Shown: piece by piece, positions 40,537-50,116 of the stretch
Layout: every line of letters starts with the position of its first letter
How positions within the stretch are numbered: the first letter of the stretch is position 1
DNA from: JADJVL01 sp046331545
GTDB lineage: Bacteria; Acidobacteriota; Holophagae; Holophagales; Holophagaceae
Direction of reading: 5' to 3'
Length of the DNA: 64,000 bases
NCBI GenBank assembly: GCA_046331545.1
Contig: JAXLQR010000002.1
Span: 496,001 to 560,000 of the forward strand
Notes under the pieces: model-generated
What the model was told of the DNA's origin: nothing
Databases searched by the model: none
Seen by the model: only the letters and a program-made list of their open reading frames with translations
Position numbers and translations under genes: made by a program

Positions 40537-43090
40537 GCGTCCTGGCGGATCCGCCTTCGAAGCGCGCGTGGCCTGGCGGGAGCTGCGGGGCTCCTGGGCC
40601 CGCCTGCTGCTGGTGGCCCTCTGCCTGGCCGCCGGATTCGCCGCCTTCTTCGCCACCGCCCTCTTCAGCGCCCGGGTGCTGCGGGGCGTGCGGGCCGAGA
40701 GCCGGGCCATCCTCGGCGGCGACGCGGCGCTCACAGTGAACGGCCTCTTCCCGGACGGCCTCCGGTCCCGGGCCGCGGCCCTGCCCGGCGTGGAGGCTTC
40801 CACCCTGCTCTACGACTTCGCCACCGTGGCCGAGGGCAACGGCCAGGCCCGCCTCGTGGAGGTGCGCGCGGTGGAGGCGGGCTACCCCCTGGCCGGCCGG
40901 CTGGTGCTGGAGCCCCCGGGTTCCCTCACGCCCGGCGCGGTGGTCCTGGAGCGCGCCCTGGCGGAGGCCTGGGGCCTGAAGCCCGGCGCTCCCGGCGCCA
41001 CGGTGCGCCTGGGCGGCCGCGCCTTCCCGGCCCAGGGCCTCCTGGCCCTGGACGAGAGCCGGCAGGCCAGCGCCTTCGCCCTGGGCCCGCGCGTCCTCAT
41101 GGCCCGGGCCGACGCCGAGGCCGCCGGGCTGCTCACGGCGCGCTCGCGGCTGAGCGGCAAGCTGATCCTGCGCTACGGGCCGACGGCCGAGGCGAAGGCC
41201 CTCGAGCAGGCCCTGCGCGGCCTGGCGGCGGGCGAGGCCACCCGCGTGCGGGTCCAGACCCACGAGGACGCCGCGGCGGCCCTGGCCCGGCCCCTGCGCA
41301 ACCTCAACCGCTTCGTGCAGCAGCTCGGCGTGATGACCCTGCTGCTGAGCACCCTGGGGGCCTGGGCCATCCTCTCCGCCTACCTGGGCGCCCGGGCCCG
41401 GGACGCCGCCATCCTGCGCTGCCTGGGCGTGGGCCCCGGCGGGCCTTTCCGGATCTATGGCCTGCTGGTGCTCATGCTCCTGGGCTTCGCCCTGGCGCTG
41501 GGCTTCGGCGCCGGCCTCGCGGCGGCGGCCGCGGTGCCGAGGCTGCTGGGAGACCTCATCCCCGCGGCCCTGCAGGGCGGCGCCCTGGGCTGGCCCCCGC
41601 CCCTGGAGAGCGCCCTCGCGCTGCTGCTGGTGCTCCTCCTGTGCCTGCCCGCCCTGCTGGCCCTGCGGGGCGCCTCGCCCCTGGGCCTGCTGCGGGAGGG
41701 CCTGGACGCCCGGCCGCCGGGCCTGCAGACGGGCCTCTGCCTCGGCGCGGCGGCCCTGGCCGCCGCCCTGCTCCTCGTGCGCAGCGCGCCGACGCCGGCG
41801 GTGGGCTGGACCATGGTGGCGGGGCTGGGCTCCCTCTTCCTCCTGCTCTACGGGTCGGCGCGGCTCCTGGTGTGGGGCTTCCGCCGGGTGGGCCTGCGTT
41901 CGCCCCTGCCCCTGCGCCTCGGCCTCGGCCAGCTCGGGGCCCGGCCGACGCTGACGGGCCTGCTGATGGCGGTGATGGGCCTCGCGGTCTTCCTGACCCT
42001 CTCGGCCCAGCTGGTGAAGGACGACGTGGTGGGCCCGCTCCAGGCGCAGACCTCGGCGGCGGAGAAACCCAACCTCTTCCTCATGGACGTGCAGCCCGCC
42101 CAGCGGGAGGGCGTCCTGGCCCTGCTGGCCAAGGAGGGCGCGAAGGCCCCCCTCGAGGCGCCCATCGTGCGGGCGCGGCTGGTCTCGGTGGCGGGCCGGC
42201 CGGTGGTGGACCGCCGGAACGCGGAGCGGAACCGGGACCGCGGCGAGGCGCGGGAGCGGGGCGAGGACCGGGGGGAGAATTTCCGGACCCGTGAGCAGAA
42301 CCTCACCTTCCGGGAGCGGCCCGGGGCCTCGGAGTCCATCGTGGCGGGGCGCTTCTGGGCCGCCGGGGGGCCCGCTTCCGACGAGGTCAGCCTGGAGGAG
42401 GGCTTCGCCACCGCCATCGGCGCGAAGCTCGGGGACGAGATGGTCTTCGACGTCCAGGGCCAGGAGCTGCGGGGCCGCGTCACCAGCCTCCGGAAGGTGA
42501 AGTGGCAGAGCTTCCAGCCCAACTTCTTCATCGCGCTGCACCCCAGCCTGCTGAAGGACGCGCCGGCCCTGCACCTGGTGGCCGCCGAGGCCGACGCCGG
42601 GGCCCGGGCCCGCATCCAGGGGGGTCTGGCGAAGGCCTTCCCCAACGTCACGCCCATCGACGTGAGCGAGATCCTCGGCAAGGTGGACCGCATCCTCCAG
42701 ACCGTGGCCATCGTCACCCGGCTGCTCGCGGGGCTCATGATCGCCTCGGCCCTGCTGGTGCTGGCCGCGAGCCTCCTGGCGGGCCGCCTGGGCCGCGCGC
42801 GGGACCTGGCCCTGCTGCGGACCCTGGGCGCCACCGACGCCGTGCTCCTGCGCAGCCTCGCCTGGGAGTTCGCCCTCCTCGGCGGCACCGCCGCGATGCT
42901 GAGCTCCGTGCTGGCCTGGAACCTCGCGCGCCTCTACGTCACGCGCGTGCTGGAGCTGGACAGCAGCCCGAGCCTCGTCGCCGCGCTGGTGCTGCTCCTG
43001 CTGGCCGCGGCGCTGACGGCGGGCGTGGGCCTCGCGGGGAGCGTGAAGGCGCTGAGGCTCAAGCCGCTGGAGGTGTTGCGGGGGGAGTGA
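40529..43090 (+). CDS. ABC transporter permease with two FtsX domains (YbbP-like)
   Basis: An 853-residue inner-membrane protein with about ten helices. An N-terminal helix (LLLVALCLAAGFAAFFATAL) is followed by a periplasmic domain of about 200 residues. A first FtsX block comes next (VMTLLLSTLGAWAILSAYLG) and a middle membrane set. A second periplasmic loop is rich in Arg/Glu (NAERNRDRGEARERGEDRG). The final FtsX block is VTRLLAGLMIASALLVLAAS with RDLALLRTLGATDAVLLRS. The layout is that of YbbP/LolCE-type lipid or lipoprotein exporters. It ends six bases from convergent purD. Confidence 0.9.
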
Positions 43091-43096
43091 GGCGCC

Positions 43097-44401
43097 TCAC
43101 CACCCGTCCCCCACGCCCTTCCCCGCCTCCGCGTGCTTCAGCGCGCGCAGGCCGATGTCCCGCCGCACCTGCATGCCGGGCCAGCTCACGCTGTCCAGGG
43201 CCTCCTCGATGCGGGCGCGGGCGGTGGCGAGGCTGCCGGCGTGGGTGACGAGGTTGAGGACGCGGCCGCCGTTCGTGAGCCAGGTGCCGTTGGTCTTCCG
43301 CGTCCCGGCGTGGATCACGGTGACGGCGGGCGTGCCGATCTCGATGGGCACGTCCCTCTTCGGCGCTCCGGGGTAGCCCTCCGCGGCGAGCACCACCGAC
43401 AGGGCGCAGCCCGGGTGGAGCTTCAGCTTCTCCCGCGCCATGCGCCCCTCGGCCACTTCCAGGAGGAGCTGCGGCAGGTCCTCGTCCAGGAGGTGCATGA
43501 GCACCTGGGTCTCGGGATCGCCGAAGCGGCAGTTGTATTCCAGGAGCTTGGGGCCCGAGGCGTCCCACATGACGCCGAGGAAGAGCACGCCCCGGGCCCG
43601 CAGGCCGTCGGCCTGGAGGCCCTGCACGGTGGGGACCACCAGCTCGTCCACCATGCGCTGGACGTCCGCGGGTTTCAGGAAGGGGATGGGCCCGAAGGCG
43701 CCCATGCCGCCGGTGTTCGGCCCCTGGTCCCCCTCGAAGATGCGCTTGTGGTCCTGGCAGGGCGGCAGGGCCAGGAACCGCGCGTGATCGGCGTCCACGT
43801 CCACCAAAACGTGGAAGGACAGCTCCATGCCGAAGAGGGGCGCCTCCAGCAGCACCGTCTTCGAGGCCTCGCCGAACTCGCCGTCGAGGAAGCGCTTGAG
43901 CGTCTCCAGGGCCTCGGCCTCGCTTCCCGCCAGCACCACGCCCTTGCCCGCGGCGAGGCCGTCCGCCTTGAGGACGATCGGGTAGCCGTGGGGCCAGGCC
44001 TTGATCTCGCGGGTGCCCGCCTCGAGGTCCCCGACCGCCACGCTGGCCGCGCAGGGGATGCCGTGGCGCTGCATGAAGGCCTTGGCGAAGACCTTCGACC
44101 CCTCCAGCCGGGCCGTGGCGGCGTCGTGGCCGAAGACGGCGATGCCCAGGGCCCGCACCGCGTCCGCGAGGCCCGCCACCAGGGGCGCCTCCGGCCCGAT
44201 GACCACCAGGTCGGGGCGCTCCGCGGCGCACCAGTCCCGGATCCCCGCCACGTCCTCGGCCTCGAAGGGCAGGCGGATCCCCTGGCCCCGCATCCCGTCG
44301 CTGCCGGGGGCGATGAACAGCTCCACGGGATTGAGGGAGGCCTTGAGCTTCAGCGCGAGGGCGTGCTCACGCCCTCCGGAACCGACGAGCAGGATCTTCA
44401 T
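43097..44401 (-). CDS. purD: Phosphoribosylamine--glycine ligase
   Basis: A 434-residue ATP-grasp enzyme of normal length. It makes glycinamide ribonucleotide from phosphoribosylamine, glycine and ATP in purine synthesis. Visible blocks: MKILLVGSGGREHALALKLK, VVIGPEAPLVAGLADAVRAL, FAKAFMQRHGIP, PIVLKADGLAAGKGVVLA, DHKRIFEGDQGPNTGGMGAF and EYNCRFGDPETQVLMHLLDE. It is alone, without other pur genes. The start has no ribosome site but a GATACT box six bases upstream. Confidence 0.96.
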   Translation of the reverse strand: MKILLVGSGGREHALALKLKASLNPVELFIAPGSDGMRGQGIRLPFEAEDVAGIRDWCAAERPDLVVIGPEAPLVAGLADAVRALGIAVFGHDAATARLEGSKVFAKAFMQRHGIPCAASVAVGDLEAGTREIKAWPHGYPIVLKADGLAAGKGVVLAGSEAEALETLKRFLDGEFGEASKTVLLEAPLFGMELSFHVLVDVDADHARFLALPPCQDHKRIFEGDQGPNTGGMGAFGPIPFLKPADVQRMVDELVVPTVQGLQADGLRARGVLFLGVMWDASGPKLLEYNCRFGDPETQVLMHLLDEDLPQLLLEVAEGRMAREKLKLHPGCALSVVLAAEGYPGAPKRDVPIEIGTPAVTVIHAGTRKTNGTWLTNGGRVLNLVTHAGSLATARARIEEALDSVSWPGMQVRRDIGLRALKHAEAGKGVGDGW

Positions 44402-44407
44402 GGGGGC

Positions 44408-44413
44408 AGTATC
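44408..44413 (-). promoter_or_regulatory. -10-like box for a leaderless start of purD
   Basis: On the minus strand GATACT, six bases (GCCCCC), then ATG at 44401. No Shine-Dalgarno sequence. Confidence 0.4.
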
Positions 44414-44458
44414 CCAAAACCCGCCCGGACGCGTTGGGGAAATCCCGCGACCAAAGCC

Positions 44459-47260
44459 CTATTTGCATTCCAGCCAGGACTGCCCGGCGCGAACCTCCGC
44501 CGCCAGCTTCACCCCCAGGGATCCGAGGTCGTCGGCGCCCTCCATCGCGTCCCGCAGCAGCTCCGTCACCGCCCCCAGCTCCCTGGGCGGCGCCTCCAGG
44601 AGCAGTTCGTCATGGACCTGGAGGAGGAGCTTGGCGTGCAGCTGCGAGGCCTCGAGCTGGCGGTGCAGGCGCACCATGGCCCGGCGCATGAGGTCCGCCG
44701 CCGTGCCCTGCACCACGGTGTTCACCGCCTCCCGCAGGCCCTGGGCCTGCAGCCTGGGGTCGGCGCTCTCCAGTTCCGGGATGCGGCGGATGCGGCCCCA
44801 GGCGGTGCGCACGAGGCCCTCCTTCAGGGCCTTCTGCTTGGTGCCCTCGATCCATTCGGCGACCTTGGGCATCCGTTCGAAATACCGCTCGATGAAGGCC
44901 TTCGCCTCCTTTGTGGTGATGCCGAGGGAGGCCGCCAGGGCGAAGGCCCCCTGGCCGTACAGCAGGCCGAAGTTCACGGCCTTCGCTTTCGCCCGGTCCT
45001 CGGCCTTGACGTCCTCCAGCGGGACGCCCATGACCTCGGAAGCCGTGCGGCGATGGATGTCCTCCCCGGCCTCGAAGGCGCCGAGGAGCACGGGGTCCCG
45101 GGCCAGGGCCGCCGCCACCCGCAGCTCGATCTGGCTGTAGTCCGCGTCCAGCAGGGTCCAACCCTCCCGGGGCACGAAGGCGCCGCGGATCCGCCGCCCC
45201 TCCTCGGTGCGGATGGGGATGTTCTGGAGGTTGGGGTCGCTGGAGGCCAGGCGTCCCGAGGCCACCGCCGCCTGGTGGAGCCGCGTGTGCACCCGGCCCG
45301 TCACGGGGTTGATCATCGCCGGCAGGGCCTCCACGTAGGTGCCCAGCAGCTTCACCATCTGGCGGTGCTTCAGCAGCTCGATGGCGATCTCGGCGTGGTG
45401 GCTCTCCGCCAACTCCACCAGCACGTCCTCGTCGGTGCTGGGGGCCTTGGTCTTGCCCGTGCGCTTGATGACCGGGAGGCCCAGCTTGTCGAAGAGGATG
45501 CGGCCGAGCTGGGCGGGGCTGGAGAGGTTGAAGGCCTCCCCGGCCAGTTCCGTGACCCGCTCGGCGGCCCGGTCCCGGACCTCCCTCATCTCCGTCGCCA
45601 GGCGGGCGAGCACGTCACGGTCCACGCGGATGCCCGTCAGCTCCAGGTCCGCGAGCACCTCCACCAGGGGCAGGTCCACCTCGGCGTAGAGCCGCCGCAG
45701 CTGCGGATCCGTCATCGCCGCGTCCAGCTTCGTGACGAGCTGCAGGGCCAGGTCCGCGTCCTCGGCGGCGTACTGGACGGCCTTGTCGAAGTCCGCCTGG
45801 TCGAAGCGGAGCTGGCCCTTGCCCTTGCCCACCACGTCCTCGAAGGGGATGGGCTTGAGGTCCAGGACGCGCACGCTCAGGTCGTCCAGGTTGTGGCGCA
45901 GGCGCGAGTCCAGCAGGTAGCTCTGCACCATGCTGTCCCCCGCCAGGCCCTTCACCGGCAGTCCGTGGCGGGCCAGGACCTGGAGGTCGTACTTGAGGTT
46001 CTGGCCGACTTTCTGGACGTCCGGATCCGCCAGCAGCGGGCCGAGCACCCTGCGCACCTGGGCGAAGTCCAGGTTCCGCGGATCCAGGTGCTCCTTCAGG
46101 CCGTGGAAGTAGTCCACCGCGTCGCCCCGCAGGTCCAGTTCCGCCTCGCTGATCCCCGAGTCCGGCAGCAGGCCCGGCAGGGCGCCCTCGGTGTCCTTCG
46201 TCGGCGGGTTCAGGTGGCCGATCGGCACGTAGAGGCCCTCGCTGGGCTTCCAGGCGAGGCTGAGACCGACGAGATGGCCCCTCGTCGGATCGAGGGACGT
46301 GGTCTCCGTGTCCAGGCCGCAGCGGCCCGCCTTGCGGATCTCCCGAACGGCCTCCTCGAGGTCCTTCACGCCCGCCGCGTGCCGGTAGGTGCGTCCGGCC
46401 CCCGCCTCGCCGCCGCCCACTTCCGTGAACTCCTTGGTCAGCGTCTGGAAGCCCAGGCGCTTGAAGGCCTCCCGCGCCTGGGCGGGGTCCACGCCCTTGT
46501 AGGCCAGGTCCTGGACGGTGACCGGAAGTTCCAGGTCCGTCACCACCGTGACGAGCCGCTTCGTGAGGTCCAGGTAGTCCGCGGCGGCCTCGATCCCCTC
46601 CCGCTGCTTGGGCTTCAGCTCGTCCTTGTGCGCCAGCACCTCCTCGAGGCTTCCGTAGGTCTCGAGGAGCGACCGCGCGCCCTTCTCGCCGATGCCCGGC
46701 ACGCCCTTCACGTTGTCCGAAGCGTCCCCCATCAGCGTGAGCACGCCCACCACCTGCTCGGGCCACACCCCGAAGCGCTCCTTCACGCCGGCCCGGTCGA
46801 TCCAGACCTCGCCGTCCCGGTTGTTGAGCACCTGGATCTTCGCCTCGTCGTCCACCAGCTGCAGCAGGTCCTTGTCGGGGCTGATGATCACCGACGGCAG
46901 GCCCTCCTTCGCCGCCTGCTTCGCCAGGGTGCCCATCACGTCGTCGGCCTCGAAGCCGTGGAGCTCCACGATGGGGATGTTCAGCGCCTCGATGAGCTGG
47001 CGGATGAGCGGAATCTGCGGGCGCAGGTCCTCGGGCATCTCATCCCGGTTGGCCTTGTACTCGGGATAGAGCCTGTGCCGGAACGTGGGCTCCGGCGTGT
47101 CGAAGACCGCGGCCAGGTGCGTGGGCCTGTGCTGGTTCACCAGTTGCAGCAGCATGCGCGCCATGGTCATGGTGGCGCCGTTCTTCAGCCGCATGTTGGC
47201 GAAGTAGGCCCGAAAAATCAGGGCGAAGGTGTCGATGAGGTAGAGGCGATGCTCGGTCAT
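44459..47260 (-). CDS. polA: DNA polymerase I
   Basis: A 933-residue protein with all three domains. 5' nuclease: YLIDTFALIFRAYFANM, KANRDEMPEDLRPQ and LMGDASDNVKGVPGIGEKGA. The 3'-5' exonuclease appears active: CGLDTETTSLDP with the DxE pair and YAAEDADLALQL. Polymerase: LASSDPNLQNIPIRTEEGRR, LLDADYSQIELRVAA, VNFGLLYGQGAFALA and LLQVHDELLLEAP. It acts in repair and Okazaki fragment processing. ATG at 47260 begins MTEHRLYLID; CAGACT lies six bases upstream and there is no ribosome site. Confidence 0.97.
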   Translation of the reverse strand: MTEHRLYLIDTFALIFRAYFANMRLKNGATMTMARMLLQLVNQHRPTHLAAVFDTPEPTFRHRLYPEYKANRDEMPEDLRPQIPLIRQLIEALNIPIVELHGFEADDVMGTLAKQAAKEGLPSVIISPDKDLLQLVDDEAKIQVLNNRDGEVWIDRAGVKERFGVWPEQVVGVLTLMGDASDNVKGVPGIGEKGARSLLETYGSLEEVLAHKDELKPKQREGIEAAADYLDLTKRLVTVVTDLELPVTVQDLAYKGVDPAQAREAFKRLGFQTLTKEFTEVGGGEAGAGRTYRHAAGVKDLEEAVREIRKAGRCGLDTETTSLDPTRGHLVGLSLAWKPSEGLYVPIGHLNPPTKDTEGALPGLLPDSGISEAELDLRGDAVDYFHGLKEHLDPRNLDFAQVRRVLGPLLADPDVQKVGQNLKYDLQVLARHGLPVKGLAGDSMVQSYLLDSRLRHNLDDLSVRVLDLKPIPFEDVVGKGKGQLRFDQADFDKAVQYAAEDADLALQLVTKLDAAMTDPQLRRLYAEVDLPLVEVLADLELTGIRVDRDVLARLATEMREVRDRAAERVTELAGEAFNLSSPAQLGRILFDKLGLPVIKRTGKTKAPSTDEDVLVELAESHHAEIAIELLKHRQMVKLLGTYVEALPAMINPVTGRVHTRLHQAAVASGRLASSDPNLQNIPIRTEEGRRIRGAFVPREGWTLLDADYSQIELRVAAALARDPVLLGAFEAGEDIHRRTASEVMGVPLEDVKAEDRAKAKAVNFGLLYGQGAFALAASLGITTKEAKAFIERYFERMPKVAEWIEGTKQKALKEGLVRTAWGRIRRIPELESADPRLQAQGLREAVNTVVQGTAADLMRRAMVRLHRQLEASQLHAKLLLQVHDELLLEAPPRELGAVTELLRDAMEGADDLGSLGVKLAAEVRAGQSWLECK

Positions 47261-47280
47261 GGCCCCAGTCTGGCAGGGCC

Positions 47281-47961
47281 TCAGAACCAGGCCCACGCCA
47301 GGCCGCCGGGCAGGGGCGCGCTGGCCCACTCCACGTGCAGGACGCGGCGGGGCGACGGGTCGGTGGCCCGGTCCGAGCCGTGGAGGACGAGGGGCTTCAT
47401 GAAGACCACGTCTCCCCGCGACGCCAGGATCGTGCGGGGCTCCACGCGGGCGCGCCAGGCCTCGATCTCCGCGTCGCCGAGGCGGCCGCCGAGGTGCGAG
47501 CCCGGCAGCACCTTCAGGGGACCCTGCCCTTCCCCGCAGGGATCGAGGTGGAGGCGCGTGGCGAGCATCCCTTCCATCACGGAGGCCGGGGCCTGGGCAT
47601 GGTAGAAGTGCGCCTTGTTCACCCAGGGGCCGAAGCCGGGGACCTCCCGGGGCTCCTTCAGCGCCAGGGTGGAGTCCTGGTGCCAGGCGATGGCCCAGTT
47701 CTCCCGGTCCGCGGCTTTGCCCATGAGCAGGGCCCGCACGGGCCGCGCGTCGGGGCCGAGGATGCCCGCCACCCGGTCCGGCAGGAAGGTCCCCGCCAGC
47801 CAGTTCTGGAGGGCGTCGAGACCGATGGGCCGGCGTTCCAGCGGCGACCCGGCGCCGAGGCGGTCCTCCAGCTCCGCGACCACGGCCTCCGGCAGTGCCT
47901 CCGGCCAGCGGCAGACGCCGTCCCGGTCGAGGGCCTCGCGGGCCGCGTCAAGGGACTCCAT
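47281..47961 (-). CDS. Phytanoyl-CoA dioxygenase (PhyH) family protein
   Basis: A 226-residue Fe(II)/2-oxoglutarate oxygenase. Iron ligands fit the His/Asp in IAWHQDSTLALKEP and the distal His in VFMKPLVLHGSDRATD; the Arg that binds 2-oxoglutarate is in PSPRRVLHVEW. GGAGG directly precedes ATG at 47961. It is divergent from the TetR gene with an 80-base gap and could be under its control. Substrate unknown; family members hydroxylate diverse small molecules. Confidence 0.85.
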   Translation of the reverse strand: MESLDAAREALDRDGVCRWPEALPEAVVAELEDRLGAGSPLERRPIGLDALQNWLAGTFLPDRVAGILGPDARPVRALLMGKAADRENWAIAWHQDSTLALKEPREVPGFGPWVNKAHFYHAQAPASVMEGMLATRLHLDPCGEGQGPLKVLPGSHLGGRLGDAEIEAWRARVEPRTILASRGDVVFMKPLVLHGSDRATDPSPRRVLHVEWASAPLPGGLAWAWF

Positions 47962-48005
47962 GCCTCCGTGATGGCAGGCCTGGGCGGACCCGTCAAAAGC
48001 CCCCC

Positions 48006-48033
48006 TTGACAGCACGAACGATCGTTCTATTTT
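48006..48033 (+). promoter_or_regulatory. Promoter of the TetR gene
   Basis: TTGACA (48006-48011), a 16-base spacer, TATTTT (48028-48033), then eight bases to the ATG at 48042. Transcription would begin one or two bases before the start codon, so the mRNA has almost no leader. The spacer holds the palindromic operator. Confidence 0.7.
48016..48027. promoter_or_regulatory. Palindromic TetR operator
   Basis: GAACGATCGTTC is a perfect 12-base palindrome filling most of the spacer between -35 and -10. A repressor bound here would exclude RNA polymerase. Autorepression by the adjacent TetR protein is the simplest reading. Confidence 0.7.
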
Positions 48034-48041
48034 TAAACTCC

Positions 48042-48680
48042 ATGAGCGCCGCCGTCCTCGAGCCCCGCACCCGGAAGGGCCAGCACACCCGGGAGGCCAT
48101 CCTGGCCAAGGCCATGGACATCGCCTCCGCGGAAGGGCTCGAAGGCCTCACCATCGGCTCCCTCGCCGAGGCCCTGGACATGAGCAAGAGCGGCCTCTTC
48201 GCCCACTTCGGCTCGAAGGAGGAGCTGCAGCTGGCCACGGTGCAGGCGGCCCGGGCCTTCTTCGCCCAGGCGGTGATGGTGCCTGGCCTCCAGGGCCGCA
48301 AGGGCCTGCCCCGCCTCTGCTCCGTGATCTCCGCCTGGCTGGACTACGCCGAGCGGGAGGTCTTCCGGGGCGGCTGCTTCTTCACGGCGGTGGCGGCGGA
48401 GTTCGACAGCCGGCCCGGCCCCGTGAAGGACGCCGTGGCGGCCTGCATGAAGGAGTGGGTGGACAGCCTGGCCCGCCTGGTGCGCGAAGCCCGCGAACTG
48501 GGTGAGCTGGACCGCAGGGCCCCCGCGGACCAGCTGGCCTGGGAGTTCAACAGCCTCGCCATGGGCGCCAACAGCGCCTACCAGCTCCAGCGCGATCCCG
48601 TGGTCTTCACCTATGCCCGCCGCGCGATCCGCGACCGCCTGAAGGCCTTCACCGGCCCCGGCGTCCGCGTGCCGCTCTGA
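48042..48680 (+). CDS. TetR-family transcriptional regulator
   Basis: A 212-residue repressor. The N-terminal helix-turn-helix is GQHTREAILAKAMDIASAEG, LTIGSLAEALDMSKSGLFAH and FGSKEELQLATVQAA. The C-terminal ligand domain has RGGCFFTAVAAEFDSRPGPV, typical of the TetR_C group near fatty-acid or efflux regulators. It is co-directional with the SRPBCC and hydrolase genes downstream (15-base gap) and divergent from the PhyH gene, so both sides may be regulated. Confidence 0.92.
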   Translation: MSAAVLEPRTRKGQHTREAILAKAMDIASAEGLEGLTIGSLAEALDMSKSGLFAHFGSKEELQLATVQAARAFFAQAVMVPGLQGRKGLPRLCSVISAWLDYAEREVFRGGCFFTAVAAEFDSRPGPVKDAVAACMKEWVDSLARLVREARELGELDRRAPADQLAWEFNSLAMGANSAYQLQRDPVVFTYARRAIRDRLKAFTGPGVRVPL

Positions 48681-48694
48681 AGTCCGGAGGCTTT

Positions 48695-49180
48695 GTGGTC
48701 GTGAACATCCATGCCCGCGAGTATCCCGTCGCGGCCGAGCGCCTCGGCGAACTGCTCGACGGCCTCGCCTCCGGCCGCGACCGCCTCTGGCCCTCCCACC
48801 GCTGGCCGGCGATGCGCCTGGACGGCCCCCTCGGGCCCGGCGCGAAGGGTGGCCACGGCCCCATCCGCTACACCGTGGAGGCCTACCTGCCCGGGCGCTC
48901 CGTGCGCTTCCGCTTCACGGGCCCGAAGGGATTCGTGGGCTGGCACGGCTTCGACGTGGAGTGCCTCGGGGAGGGCCGCAGCCGGCTGACCCACACGGTG
49001 CGCGCGGAGCTGCGCGGCGCCATGCGGCTGGCTTGGCCCCTGGCCTACCGCTGGCTCCAAGACGCCGCGGTGGAGGATGCCCTGGACTGCGCCGCCCGGG
49101 CGCTGGAGCAGCCGACCGCGACCCGCTCCTTCTCCCCCCTCGTGCGCCTGCTGCGCCGCCTCAAGCGGAGGTCCCGATGA
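48695..49180 (+). CDS. SRPBCC-fold protein
   Basis: A 161-residue protein starting GTG with GGAGG four bases upstream. A START/Bet v1-like pattern is visible: INIHAREYPVAAERLGELL-like opening, IRYTVEAYLPGRSVRFRFTG, GFVGWHGFDVECLGEGRSRL and a long C-terminal helix. Such proteins bind small hydrophobic ligands. It lies between the TetR gene and an alpha/beta hydrolase gene that overlaps its last four bases (ATGA), so the three probably form an operon. Confidence 0.75.
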   Translation: MVVNIHAREYPVAAERLGELLDGLASGRDRLWPSHRWPAMRLDGPLGPGAKGGHGPIRYTVEAYLPGRSVRFRFTGPKGFVGWHGFDVECLGEGRSRLTHTVRAELRGAMRLAWPLAYRWLQDAAVEDALDCAARALEQPTATRSFSPLVRLLRRLKRRSR

Positions 49181-50105
49181 CCCGGACCATGCCCTGGACC
49201 TTCCACCTGCTCCGCCACGGCTTCCAGGGGCTGCGGATGGTCTCCCCGGCCCTCGCCTCCCGGGTCTCCCAGGCCCTCTTCCTCCTGCCGCCGCGCCACC
49301 CCGAACCCCCGGCCGAACGGGAGGCCCTGGCCTCGGGCCGGGCCTTCCGGGTGCCCTTCCGGAGCCGCGGCCTGGCGGCCTGGGCCTGGGGACCGAAGCA
49401 GGGACTCGCCCCCACGGTGCTGCTGGTGCACGGCTGGGGCGGCCGGGCGGGCCAGATGCGGGGCTTCATCGCGCGGCTGGTGGAGGCGGGCTTCCGGGTG
49501 GTGGCCTTCGACGGCCCCGCCCACGGCCGCAGCGGCGGGCGGCAGGCGTCGATCCTCCACTTCGCCGAGGCCCTGGAGGCCGTGGCGGCCCGGGTCGGCC
49601 CCGTGCACGGCCTGGTGGCCCACAGCATGGGCTGCGCCGGTGCGGCCGTGGCCCTCTCCCGCGGGCTCCCGGTCGAGCGGGCCTGCTTCATCGCGCCCCC
49701 CAGCCGCGCGCGAGGCTACTACGAGGCCTTCCTGCGCTTCCTGGGGCTGCCCGAGCCGTGGATCCCCGACTACAGCCGGCGCTTCGCCCTGCGCCTGGGC
49801 TTCGCCTGGGCTTCGCCTGGGAGCGGCTGGAGGTCCCCGCGGTGGCGCCGGAGCTCCGGACGGCCCTGCGGGTCTTCCACGACGCCGGGGACCGGGAGGT
49901 GCCCTTCGCGGAGGGCGAGGCCATCGTGGCGGCCTGGCCCGGCGCCGAGCTGCGGACCACCCGGGGCCTCGGCCATCGCCGCATCCTCAAGGACCCGGCC
50001 GTCCAGCGGGAGGCGGTGGCCTTCCTGGGCCGCCCCGACTTCCGCACCTGCCCCGAGCGCTTCGAGGCCGAGCTCTTCAACCGCGACCTGCGCGCCACCG
50101 CCTGA
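49177..50105 (+). pseudogene. Alpha/beta hydrolase disrupted by an 11-bp tandem duplication
   Basis: The frame starting MTRTMPWTFHLLRHGFQGLR reads a normal hydrolase: LLVHGWGGRAGQMRGF, VAFDGPAHGRSGG and the nucleophile AHSMGCAGAA. After RRFALRLGFAW (49810) the frame is lost, because the unit CGCCTGGGCTT occurs 2.7 times at 49792-49821. Removing one unit restores ERLEVPAVAPELRTALRVFH, DAGDREVPF (acid) and GLGHRRILKD (His) up to the stop at 50105. All triad residues would then be present in a 305-residue protein. Recent slippage or sequencing error are both possible. Confidence 0.82.
49792..49821 (+). repeat. 11-bp tandem repeat, 2.7 copies
   Basis: CGCCTGGGCTT at 49792-49802 and 49803-49813, then CGCCTGGG at 49814-49821. 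It lies inside the hydrolase gene and causes its frameshift. Confidence 0.95.
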
Positions 50106-50116
50106 AGAGGCCCGCC

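Noticed and set aside
43133..47605. Plus-strand frame of 1490 residues
   Set aside because: It is the antisense shadow of purD, polA and the PhyH gene.
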